Shown here one piece after another: positions 34,194 to 42,632 of a DNA stretch of 64,000 nt. The stretch's first letter is position 1. The number at the start of each line of letters is the position of its first letter. Source of the DNA: Deltaproteobacteria bacterium (lineage in GTDB: Bacteria; Desulfobacterota; Desulfobacteria; Desulfobacterales; Desulfosarcinaceae); assembly GCA_021824175.1 (NCBI GenBank), contig JAKALP010000001.1, positions 248,001-312,000 on the forward strand. The letters run 5' to 3'. A program made the translations under genes and the position numbers. Below the pieces are notes generated by a model, which was given only the letters and a program-made list of their open reading frames with translations, made no database searches and was not told the origin of the DNA.

Positions 34194-36128
34194 ATGGATT
34201 CCAAACAGATGACCAGTGCTAATGGCTCGATATCGGATCAGCGCCTAACCGAGATCAAGTACCACCAGAAACTGAATTGGGGGTTTGTAATTACCGCGCT
34301 GCCGGGTTTTCTTTTCTTCTCTATCTTTTATTTCCTGCGCGGCAATTATCTTCAGGGCTTCATTTTTTCGATCCTATCCTTGAACGCCATCGTGACCTCC
34401 GTATTAGGTCTTCGCGTAAAAGACCATAGGAAAATGCTTCTAAATAAGCAGGCTGGGACTGCCATTGCCTTCACTCTTTTGGCCGTCAGTTTAATTTCCG
34501 GTTTGCTCAGCAAAGATGTCTACATCGCCTTCCCGTGGATTTTCATTTATTCGGTAGCGGTGTTGCTCATGTTCGGTGAACGAATCGGGATCTACTTCGC
34601 TTTGGGGTTTAGTCTGATCGTAGTGATTGTTTTGTTCGCTTTCAATTTTCCGGCCTGGAACGCCGATTCGTTGAGAATGCTTAAATATAACTCCGCTTTT
34701 TCATTGTTCTGCACTTTGACCCTGGCCCTAGTGGCTGAACGCTCCAGAGTGCGCATGCGCAATGGACTGATTGATGCCCGCAATAAATATAAGGCCTCCG
34801 AGGAGCGCCAGCGCCAAACCAATGAGGAGCTCAAAAGCGAAATCGACATGCGGGTGAGGTCGGAAAAAGCCCTGGCTCAGAGTGAAACCCGCTATCGCGC
34901 CTTGTTTGAAGAGTCGGCAGTGTCTCTCTGGGAAGAAAATTACGTAAAGGTAAAAAACATACTGGATAATCTGCCCCAGGAATCGGCTGATGATCTGGAA
35001 AATTACCTGCGGCAAAATCCAAATGAGTTGAGCAAGTGTATCAACAGTATTTGGATAACGGCCGTCAATCGCGCCACCCTTAACCTCTATGGCGCTCAGA
35101 ATTTTAAGGAGATGTTGAAGAATATCGGCGCTATTCTACCCTCGGACCTGTTGGGGTATATGGCCGGAAGAATTACGTCTTTATACAACACGGGCACTTA
35201 TAGCACCCAGCTGGAGATTCAAACCTTCAATGGCAAAAAGCTGCACTTGTTGGTAAGCAGCACTATCCCAGCCGGCTACGAACAGACATGGGAAAAGGTA
35301 TTTACTTCCGTTTTTGACATCTCGGAAAGGGTGGCCATGGAGGAGGAGAAAAAGCGGGTCGAGCAGCAGATTCAGCACACCCGGCAGATCCAGGCCATTG
35401 CATCCCTGGCGGGCGGCATCGCTCATCAGTTCAACAACGCCTTGGCCGTGATCAGCGGGAACCTGGATCTTCTCGAACTCAATGAGCAGGACCATGAAGA
35501 GAACATGCGCTTTATCGGTTCATTGCGCGGTTCCTCGGACCGTATCACCCGATTAACCGAGCAGTTGTTGGCCTATGCCCGCGGCGGCAAGTATCAACCC
35601 AAGGATTTTCCGATAAAAGAACTGGTCGAGGATTTACTCAAAAACAACAAACTGATCCGCAAAACATCTTTTAAAGTAACCACTCATTTCGAAGAAGATC
35701 TTTACCTGGCCGGCGGCGATATCACCCAGATCAAAATGGTGCTGGAGGCTGTGCTGACCAATGCCGTGGAAGCCATGGAAGGCGGTGGCGAGATTATGAT
35801 CCATACCTGCAAAAAGCAGGTTGGGCATAACTCCGCAGGCACGGACAGTCATCTGCCCGCCGGGGATTATGCCATCATTTCGATCAAAGATCAGGGCATC
35901 GGCATGGATGAAGCCACGCGCCAGCGGATTTTCGAACCGTTTTTTACTACCAAGTTTGTAGGCCGCGGATTGGGCATGGCGGCCGCTTACGGCATCGTCC
36001 GCAACCACGATGGTATGATCGAGGTAGAATCAGAGCCTAATAAAGGCACGCGCGTCATGATTTACCTGCCTAGCGTGGATAAGCCGAAAGGGATGGCTTT
36101 TACCGACGCTTCCAAAATAGCGGCATAA
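34194..36128 (+). CDS. Membrane histidine kinase, copy 1 of a tandem pair
   Basis: About 644 residues: an N-terminal membrane domain of roughly six segments, a coiled coil (RNKYKASEERQRQTNEELK), a PAS-like domain opening RYRALFEESAVSLWEE, the H-box SLAGGIAHQFNNALA, and an ATPase domain with N-box VLTNAVEAMEGGGEI and DQGIGMDEATRQRIFEPFFTTKFVGRGLGM. It has no receiver domain. An ATG at 34185 is also possible, but AAAGG lies at the right distance for 34194. The next gene is a close paralogue with the same layout, so this is a tandem duplication. The signal is unknown; the downstream sigma-54 activator lacks a receiver domain. Confidence 0.9.
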   Translation: MDSKQMTSANGSISDQRLTEIKYHQKLNWGFVITALPGFLFFSIFYFLRGNYLQGFIFSILSLNAIVTSVLGLRVKDHRKMLLNKQAGTAIAFTLLAVSLISGLLSKDVYIAFPWIFIYSVAVLLMFGERIGIYFALGFSLIVVIVLFAFNFPAWNADSLRMLKYNSAFSLFCTLTLALVAERSRVRMRNGLIDARNKYKASEERQRQTNEELKSEIDMRVRSEKALAQSETRYRALFEESAVSLWEENYVKVKNILDNLPQESADDLENYLRQNPNELSKCINSIWITAVNRATLNLYGAQNFKEMLKNIGAILPSDLLGYMAGRITSLYNTGTYSTQLEIQTFNGKKLHLLVSSTIPAGYEQTWEKVFTSVFDISERVAMEEEKKRVEQQIQHTRQIQAIASLAGGIAHQFNNALAVISGNLDLLELNEQDHEENMRFIGSLRGSSDRITRLTEQLLAYARGGKYQPKDFPIKELVEDLLKNNKLIRKTSFKVTTHFEEDLYLAGGDITQIKMVLEAVLTNAVEAMEGGGEIMIHTCKKQVGHNSAGTDSHLPAGDYAIISIKDQGIGMDEATRQRIFEPFFTTKFVGRGLGMAAAYGIVRNHDGMIEVESEPNKGTRVMIYLPSVDKPKGMAFTDASKIAA

Positions 36129-36651
36129 ATAAAGCACATCGAGATCAATCTCTATGCACGATTCGATTTGTCTTGCCGTTCCCATTATATCCTCACCACG
36201 GAGAACACAAAGTCCGCGGAGGAGGGAAAGGTTCCTCCACGATAGCTCTTGGTGACCTTTTTAATGATATCTACACAAATAATTTCGGCGCTTTGTATCG
36301 ACCTGTCTGAAGCCGCTCAATATGATTGACCTTTATATACGTTGCCCCTCTGGGCGCTGGATGCAACGATAAGGTATGGCCTGTATTCAACTTCCTGCCG
36401 CTTTTGGGTTTAGCCCTGCCAAAATATGTCACCCGTTAGTGGCGTTGCCCGGCGCGCTGATAAAATTGGCCCGCAACATTTCAGGTTTATGTAAATAATT
36501 GCAAATAAATAATTTATGCTTCTCTCGGCATGTAAATTGCTGTGTATATGGGTTGTGATGGATAAGGCTTCATGAAGTGATGCGTGGAAACAGCTGTTCA
36601 TGGGAGGCAATACTGAATCTGGAATCAACGCGAATTGAACTGGGCCTCGAT
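36129..36651. other. Intergenic region between the two kinase paralogues
   Basis: 523 bases. A stretch CCTCACCACGGAGAACACAAAGTCCGCGGAGG near 36189-36220 is of the same low-complexity type as that near 30837. The rest shows no recognisable gene. In-frame codons upstream of 36652 have no counterpart in the paralogue and are treated as non-coding. Confidence 0.4.
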
Positions 36652-38631
36652 ATGAAACTGACTTCCGATCCGGCAATTGTAATATCCGACCGGCGCTTGG
36701 CCGAAATCAACTACCATTATAAATTCAATATTGGTCTGGTGATCGCATGGGTGCCGGCTTTCATTTTCTTCGCCATTTATTATTATCTGCGCGCCAATTA
36801 TCTGCAGGCCGGGCTTTTTGCCGCGCTATCGCTTAATGCCGTGGTGACCCTCTACCTGGCTTATAAAATCAGCGACCGGTTGCGGCTGGTCTTATTGAAG
36901 CAAATTGGAGGTGTCATTGCTTTTGGTTTGTTAGCCGGAAGCTTGCTGGCCGGTATTTTAAGTAATGAGTTCTACGGTGTTTTGCCCTGGATCTTTGGCT
37001 ACCCGGTTGTGGTAGTGCTTTTTTTCGGTGAGCGCATTGGGATCGCCTGCTCCGTAATCTTTTGCACCGCGGCTGCGGTAAGTATTTATTTCGTGGAGCT
37101 ACCCCCCTGGACCGCTTCGGCCATCCAGTCCTTAAAAAATCAATCGATCGCCGCCTTGGTGTTGCTTTTAATCAGCGTTTTGATCTCCGAGCGCACGCGG
37201 GTGCGCATGCGCAATAGTCTGATCAATGCCCGCAATAAATATAAAACCGCTGAAGAACAACAGCGTCTGACCAACGAAGAGCTTAAACGCGAAATTGAGA
37301 TGCGGCTTCAATCGGAAAAAGCCTTGATTCGAAGCGAAAGCCGGTACCGGGCAATCTTTGAAGAGTCGACGGTGTCGCTTTGGGAAGAAGATTACTCCAG
37401 GGTCAAGCGCTATCTGGACGAATTGCCACAGGAGGCCAGCGATGATCTGGAGGGCTATTTTACAACGCATCCCGATGAAGTCCAAAAGTGTCTTCGCATG
37501 GTATGGGTGACGGCCGTTAACCGCGCCACCCTGGATCTGTACGAGGCGGACAGCAAATCCACCCTGTTGAAGCATATTTGGGATATACTCCCTGCCGATT
37601 TAAACAAGTACCTCACGGGCCGATTGCTTTCGCTTTATCGCAACTCCCGCTTTGAAGCACAAGTGGACGCCCAAACCTTGTCCGGGCGCAAACTCCATCT
37701 GCTGCTGGGTAGTACGGTCCCGGCCGGTTATGAAGACTCATGGGCGAAGGTATTTACTTCCGTGTATGATATCACCGGCCGGGTGGCCGTGGAAGAAGAG
37801 AAGAAACTGGTCGAACGCCAGTTGCAGCACACCCGCCAGATTCAGGCTATTGCCTCACTGGCCGGAGGCATCGCGCACCAATTCAATAATGCCTTGGCAG
37901 TCATCTGGGGCAGTCTGGATCTGCTGGAACGCAGTGTCCCCAAAACGGATAAAACGGGGCGCTATGTCGGCTCCCTGCGCTCATCTTCCGAACATATGCG
38001 CCACCTGACCGAGCAACTCCTGGCCTACGCCCGGGGCGGTAAGTATAAACCCATGGATTTCTCGGTCAACAAACTGATTATGGAAATTCTCAAAAGCAGC
38101 AAAATTTCTCGTGACCGGGCCTATAAAATCTCTCTCAAGCTAGAAGATAATGTCACCCTGGCCGGCAGTGATATCACCCAGATCCGAATCGTATTGGAAG
38201 CCGTGCTCGCCAACGCCGCCGAGGCCATGGCCGGCGGCGGCGAAATCGCCATTTCGGCCAGTAGAATCGTGATCCAGGAGGACCCCCAGGGGCTAAGCCG
38301 GGCCGTGGCGCCAGGCAATTATGCGCAGATCACCATAGAGGATCGCGGTAGCGGAATGGATGACGACACCCGGCAAAGAATTTTCGAACCATTTTTTACT
38401 ACCAAATTCGTGGGTCGGGGGTTGGGCATGGCCGCTGCCTACGGCATTGTGCGCAGCCACGGCGGCATGATCGAGGTCGCTTCGGAACCCGGTCAAGGCA
38501 CGCGGGTCATGGTCTATCTGCCAGCGGCCGCCACCCCCTCGGAAGCAATCATGGCCGACAATCCAGTTGCGCCGGGAGCAAAAACAGTGCTGGCCCCGTC
38601 CAAAACGTTGGAGGCCTCCATCAGCCAATAG
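36652..38631 (+). CDS. Membrane histidine kinase, copy 2 of a tandem pair
   Basis: About 659 residues with the same architecture as the preceding gene and strong similarity along the whole length: membrane domain, the coiled coil RNKYKTAEEQQRLTNEELK, PAS-like domain (RYRAIFEESTVSLWEED), H-box SLAGGIAHQFNNALA and the same ATPase motifs (IFEPFFTTKFVGRGLGM). The start MKLTSDPAIVISDRRL aligns with copy 1; an in-frame start at 36577 would add 25 unmatched residues. The two differ most in the membrane segments and the C-terminal tail, so they may sense different signals but address the same partner. No receiver is fused. Confidence 0.9.
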   Translation: MKLTSDPAIVISDRRLAEINYHYKFNIGLVIAWVPAFIFFAIYYYLRANYLQAGLFAALSLNAVVTLYLAYKISDRLRLVLLKQIGGVIAFGLLAGSLLAGILSNEFYGVLPWIFGYPVVVVLFFGERIGIACSVIFCTAAAVSIYFVELPPWTASAIQSLKNQSIAALVLLLISVLISERTRVRMRNSLINARNKYKTAEEQQRLTNEELKREIEMRLQSEKALIRSESRYRAIFEESTVSLWEEDYSRVKRYLDELPQEASDDLEGYFTTHPDEVQKCLRMVWVTAVNRATLDLYEADSKSTLLKHIWDILPADLNKYLTGRLLSLYRNSRFEAQVDAQTLSGRKLHLLLGSTVPAGYEDSWAKVFTSVYDITGRVAVEEEKKLVERQLQHTRQIQAIASLAGGIAHQFNNALAVIWGSLDLLERSVPKTDKTGRYVGSLRSSSEHMRHLTEQLLAYARGGKYKPMDFSVNKLIMEILKSSKISRDRAYKISLKLEDNVTLAGSDITQIRIVLEAVLANAAEAMAGGGEIAISASRIVIQEDPQGLSRAVAPGNYAQITIEDRGSGMDDDTRQRIFEPFFTTKFVGRGLGMAAAYGIVRSHGGMIEVASEPGQGTRVMVYLPAAATPSEAIMADNPVAPGAKTVLAPSKTLEASISQ

Positions 38632-38856
38632 GCCACACTGCGATGGGCACCTGGTGGTCTTTGGCGTCTTAGACACTTTCCTATCGATACCGAAAGACAT
38701 TCCCCTCATACTGTTTAAACCCGTGGTTTTTCACCTTGAAGCAATTTTATCGGCGGGATATGGTAGCTCATGGGCTTCATCGTTAAATCACCGAACAGAA
38801 ATTAAGATTGTTCGGATTTCCAACGAAATTTAATGGCTCGGACCTGACAGGTTTTA

Positions 38857-41055
38857 ATGGCTGTTTTTAAAATGACGAATCCCTCCGGGCGAATGGCAGA
38901 CGACTCGATTGCGTCTACTGAAAAGGCGCACACTGTCATTGCATCCTCACGCGCCGCACCCTGCGTGGGTGAAGTGACCTTGGCCAGATTGGCCGAATCC
39001 AGCCCCGTGGGATTGTATATTCTGCAAAGAGGCTGTTTTCAGTACGTCAATCCATGGCTGGCGGAGCAATTGGGTTATGCCGCACCGGAGCATCTGATCG
39101 GGCATCGATTTTGGGATTGGGTTCACCCGGAGGACCGCAGACTGGTGCGCTTGAAGCCATGTCTTCACCCTCAGGAAGGATCTCTACGGCAACCCGCTTT
39201 TTTCCGGATGCGGACCGCCGCCGGCCAGACGATCTGGGTGCACATGGCTGTTCGGGTGACGAGATTCAATGGCCGCCTGGCCGGCATTGGGTTCTTGATT
39301 GACGTTGCGACTATCCTCGCGCAGGCTGGCGCCCTGCAGGAGGAGCTACAACGCTATCAGACCATTCTGGACGATGTGGATGTCCCGGTCAGTGAAATCG
39401 ATTTCCAGGGCAATCTCACCTATATCAACGATACGGGCTGCCGAGTCTGGGACTTGCCCCGCGAGAAGCTCATGGGGCTCAACTACCGGGCCTACATGAA
39501 GGCCGCGGACACCGAAAAATTCATCGAAATTTACAAGAATGTGTATCGTACGGGAAAGCCGGTCAAGAACCTGGTCTTTGATGTCCGGGATAAGGACAAT
39601 CGCCCAAGAACCATTGAAAAATCGATCTCGCCGATCCGCGATGTCTCGGGGAACATTTCCGGGTTCCGCATGGTGACTCGGGATATCACCGAGCAAAAAG
39701 AGGCCCAAACCCGATTGGCGGAACAGCGAAGCCGCCTGGAAGCCATTTTTGCCAGCGTCAATGATGCCATAATCACCGTGGACCCTGAATTGCGCGTGAT
39801 CGAAGCCAACAAATCGACCGAGCAGATCTGCGGCCTTCCGGTGGCCGCGATAGCCGGCCAGGGTTTTTCCCATTGCCGGTCCCAGTGCGACTGCGGGCGC
39901 TCATGCATGCAGATCCTTAAGCAAACCATCAATACAAAAGTGGCCATCCGGGAACACATGATCGAGTGCGATCATCAGAAACGCCATCACCAGCTGGTCA
40001 GCGTCTCTACTTCTCCGCTGCTGGATCCAGCCGGAAAATTCATGGGCGCGGTCATGGTGATCCGGGACATGACGCGTTTGACCGGCCTGGAACGGGAGTT
40101 GCGGGAGCGCAGCCGGTTTCAGAATATCATCGGCCGCAGCAAATCGATGCAAAGTATCTACCGTCTATTGGAAGATTTGGCCAATATCGACACCACCGTG
40201 CTGATCACCGGTGAAAGTGGCACCGGCAAGGAGTTGGTGGCCAGGGCCCTGCATTACGGCGGACACCGGGCCTTTAAGCCGTTTATCAGCGTGAATTGCG
40301 CGGCTTTGGCCGAGAACCTGCTGGAAAGCGAGCTCTTCGGCCATGTCAAAGGCGCCTTTACCGGAGCGATCAAGGACAAGCAGGGACGGTTCCAGGCCGC
40401 GGACGGCGGTACGATCTTGCTTGATGAAATCGGTGATATCTCCCCGTGCCTGCAGATCAAACTGTTGCGTGTGTTACAGGAGAAGGAATTTGAACGGGTG
40501 GGAGAGGCCGTTGCCAGAAAAGTCGATGTGCGCATCATCGCCTGCACCAATCAGGAGCTGAAGGAAAAGGTGCGCCAGGGAGAGTTCCGTCAGGATCTTT
40601 ACTACCGCCTTAAAGTAGTAGAAGTGGTTCTGCCGCCTTTGCGGGAACGGCTGGAAGACCTGCCGTTGCTGGTGGAACACTTTCTAGAAAAATTCAACGA
40701 GCGTTTCGGCAAGAAGGTGGAAGGCATCTCCAAAGAGGTTTTGAATGCTTTCATGAATTACTCCTGGCCGGGCAACGTCCGCGAGCTGGAACATGTCATG
40801 GAGCACGCCTTTGTCCTGTGCCACGGCGGCGCCATTACCATGCAACATTTACCGGTGGATATCCGGCATTATGACAGCCCGGAAAACCAGGGTCTCGAAC
40901 TCAGACGCTCCAAGGGGGCCGTTGGCGCCCAACAAATAAAAGATGCCTTGGTGCGGACCGGCGGCAACAAAGCCAAGGCCGCGCGGCTGCTGGGCATCGG
41001 TCGGCGCACCATCTATCGCAAGATCGAAGAGTACCAGATTCAGGATCGGCCTTGA
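38857..41055 (+). CDS. PAS-domain sigma-54-dependent transcriptional activator
   Basis: A 732-residue bacterial enhancer-binding protein. Residues 1-400 hold three PAS-like sensor domains. The AAA+ domain has Walker A GESGTGKE, the sigma-54 contact loop GAFTGA and Walker B ILLDEIGD. The C-terminus has a Fis-type helix-turn-helix (GNKAKAARLLGIGRRTIYRKI). Instead of a phosphorylated receiver it uses PAS sensing, so it likely responds to a bound ligand or redox state. It follows the kinase pair by 225 bases. Likely local targets are the sigma-54 promoters proposed at 32603 and 41229 (inference). Confidence 0.93.
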   Translation: MAVFKMTNPSGRMADDSIASTEKAHTVIASSRAAPCVGEVTLARLAESSPVGLYILQRGCFQYVNPWLAEQLGYAAPEHLIGHRFWDWVHPEDRRLVRLKPCLHPQEGSLRQPAFFRMRTAAGQTIWVHMAVRVTRFNGRLAGIGFLIDVATILAQAGALQEELQRYQTILDDVDVPVSEIDFQGNLTYINDTGCRVWDLPREKLMGLNYRAYMKAADTEKFIEIYKNVYRTGKPVKNLVFDVRDKDNRPRTIEKSISPIRDVSGNISGFRMVTRDITEQKEAQTRLAEQRSRLEAIFASVNDAIITVDPELRVIEANKSTEQICGLPVAAIAGQGFSHCRSQCDCGRSCMQILKQTINTKVAIREHMIECDHQKRHHQLVSVSTSPLLDPAGKFMGAVMVIRDMTRLTGLERELRERSRFQNIIGRSKSMQSIYRLLEDLANIDTTVLITGESGTGKELVARALHYGGHRAFKPFISVNCAALAENLLESELFGHVKGAFTGAIKDKQGRFQAADGGTILLDEIGDISPCLQIKLLRVLQEKEFERVGEAVARKVDVRIIACTNQELKEKVRQGEFRQDLYYRLKVVEVVLPPLRERLEDLPLLVEHFLEKFNERFGKKVEGISKEVLNAFMNYSWPGNVRELEHVMEHAFVLCHGGAITMQHLPVDIRHYDSPENQGLELRRSKGAVGAQQIKDALVRTGGNKAKAARLLGIGRRTIYRKIEEYQIQDRP

Positions 41056-41108
41056 ACCTTCGCCTTTTGCGATCTTTCCTTGCCCCCCATAGCCATCATA
41101 TGTGCCCT

Positions 41109-41140
41109 GACACATAAATGCGCCATGGTGCGCCTGTGTC
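41109..41140. repeat. Hairpin downstream of the sigma-54 activator gene
   Basis: GACACA and TGTGTC enclose an inner GCGC/GCGC pair around CATGGT. A second small palindrome (GGCACGTCCGTGCC) follows. No T-run, so termination here is only possible, not shown. Confidence 0.4.
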
Positions 41141-41228
41141 TTGGCACGTCCGTGCCTCCCCGCCGGCAGAGCTCTGTTAAAATTATAGTCTGATACCAAC
41201 AGGTTGCTAAGAATTTGGCCAGCGGCGG

Positions 41229-41245
41229 TCGGCATATTCATTGCA
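41229..41245 (+). promoter_or_regulatory. Possible sigma-54 promoter of the VOC lipoprotein gene
   Basis: TCGGCATATTCATTGCA has GG and GC ten bases apart with GGCA and TTGCA conserved but several mismatches elsewhere. It lies about 80 bases before the ribosome binding site of the lipoprotein gene. Confidence 0.35.
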
Positions 41246-41326
41246 CATGCCAAAAAGTCTCATTTTTACAAGCAAACGCTTTAGGGCCAAGGCATGTAGG
41301 GCTGAATTTAACGGGGGAGGAAGTCA

Positions 41327-42328
41327 ATGAAAATCAATTTATTTTTGATCGTGAGCATTGTTTTGTTCGGTTTCTGTCTCTTCGTCATGGGGTGTTCTTC
41401 TTCATCTTCCTCGGCGCCACCCGCGCAAGAACAGATACCCCCAGAAGAAGAGCCGCCGGCTCAGCAAACGGTTGCGCCAGTAATTAATGCGGTCAGCATA
41501 GGGGTTCCAGATCTGGACGCCGCCGTCGAATTCTACCGCGACACCATTGGCATGGAGCTTTTGGCGGATGGTGATTATCCAGATTATCTGAATCAGGAAG
41601 GTATGAATGTGGCGGTTTTGGCATCCAGACAAGCGGGGCGCCGCGGCGCCATGCTGGTTCTCATGAACGATCCTGCCATCACTGATGCGGCCTATTACAC
41701 CGATAATCCGGATAAGCTGGTCTTTATCGTGCCCTGCGTGGATGAAAATGATCCCTACGTGGATAATTTTTATAGCGCCATTCTCGCCAACGGAGGCAGC
41801 GAGGTGGGCAATGGCGGCACCCCTCCGGAAACAAGAACGGACCAGGGTTACCCAGCCGGAGTGCGCATCGGTATGGCTTATGATCTCAATGGCTATCTTG
41901 TCGAAATGCTCGCTTTCCCGGCCGCGATGATTACTTCGGTGACCGTGACCGATCCCTACATTATCGGAGTCGGTATCGGTGTTAGCAACCTGAGCGATTC
42001 AAGGGATTACTACACGCGCATTTTGGGAATGGTCTATTCGGCTGACCTGGATGTGCCGAACTTTATGCTTGAAGTCGAACTGGCAACACCATCGGGCGCC
42101 AGGCCGAACATGGTCCTGATGCACTATGAGGCGACCAAAGACTACACCGACAATCCCGTGAGATTGGTCTTCACTGTGCCGGATGCCGGGAAGTACTTCG
42201 ATTTTGTTGAGGCGGAAGCTCCGGATCAAATTTTAAAGCCCTTGGCCACCCTGCCCAGCGGCGCCAAGTCCGGAGAAGTCAAAGATTTGGACGGCACCAC
42301 GATCCAGATCGTGCAGCCGGCGCCGTAG
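41327..42328 (+). CDS. Exported lipoprotein with two VOC (glyoxalase-fold) domains
   Basis: A 333-residue protein with a lipoprotein signal (FVMGCSSS), a proline- and glutamate-rich linker, and two tandem VOC domains: one from about residue 55 (VSIGVPDLDAAVEFYRDTIGMEL) and one from about 205 (IGVGIGVSNLSDSRDYYTRILGM). Cytoplasmic VOC proteins include glyoxalase I and ring-cleaving dioxygenases, but lipid-anchored ones are rare. The metal positions are only partly conserved (DLNGYLVEML, DLDGTTIQIV), so it may bind a small molecule rather than catalyse. GGGGGAGG precedes the start. A strong terminator follows. Confidence 0.85.
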   Translation: MKINLFLIVSIVLFGFCLFVMGCSSSSSSAPPAQEQIPPEEEPPAQQTVAPVINAVSIGVPDLDAAVEFYRDTIGMELLADGDYPDYLNQEGMNVAVLASRQAGRRGAMLVLMNDPAITDAAYYTDNPDKLVFIVPCVDENDPYVDNFYSAILANGGSEVGNGGTPPETRTDQGYPAGVRIGMAYDLNGYLVEMLAFPAAMITSVTVTDPYIIGVGIGVSNLSDSRDYYTRILGMVYSADLDVPNFMLEVELATPSGARPNMVLMHYEATKDYTDNPVRLVFTVPDAGKYFDFVEAEAPDQILKPLATLPSGAKSGEVKDLDGTTIQIVQPAP

Positions 42329-42632
42329 AAGTAATTCTCAATCCTGGCGGAGTCCCGGCTCTTCGCCGGGGAGCAGATCGAAGTTAATTGAGAATAATAT
42401 GAAAAGGGCTTGCGTCACGAGGCGCAAGCCCTCTCTTTTTTCTTGAAAAAGGGTTTATTCGGTTGTAACAAAATCCCTTAATTATTCTGGGATCTTTTGA
42501 GGATTCCAAATCCATCTGGCAGCGGCAGGCCGCTGCCTAATAGGCTTCTCCCTCTTTAGAATTTTTCATCAGCTCCCTGTTGAGGGGCTTTGGCTAATAA
42601 CAAAATGCCGGCTGCTCGCAGCGGGCACAGGG
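42329..42632. other. Intergenic region between VOC lipoprotein and lipase genes
   Basis: 304 bases containing the terminator and, further on, a weaker ATCCC/GGGAT hairpin followed by CTTTT near 42473-42498. No promoter was recognised for the lipase gene. Confidence 0.4.
42406..42441 (+). terminator. Intrinsic terminator of the VOC lipoprotein gene
   Basis: GGGCTTGCG pairs with CGCAAGCCC around an eight-base loop and is followed by TCTCTTTTTT. Confidence 0.88.

Noticed and set aside
41151-41165. TTGGCACGTCCGTGC as a sigma-54 promoter
   Set aside because: It starts like the consensus, but GG and GC are nine bases apart instead of ten, and the sequence is better explained as a small palindrome.
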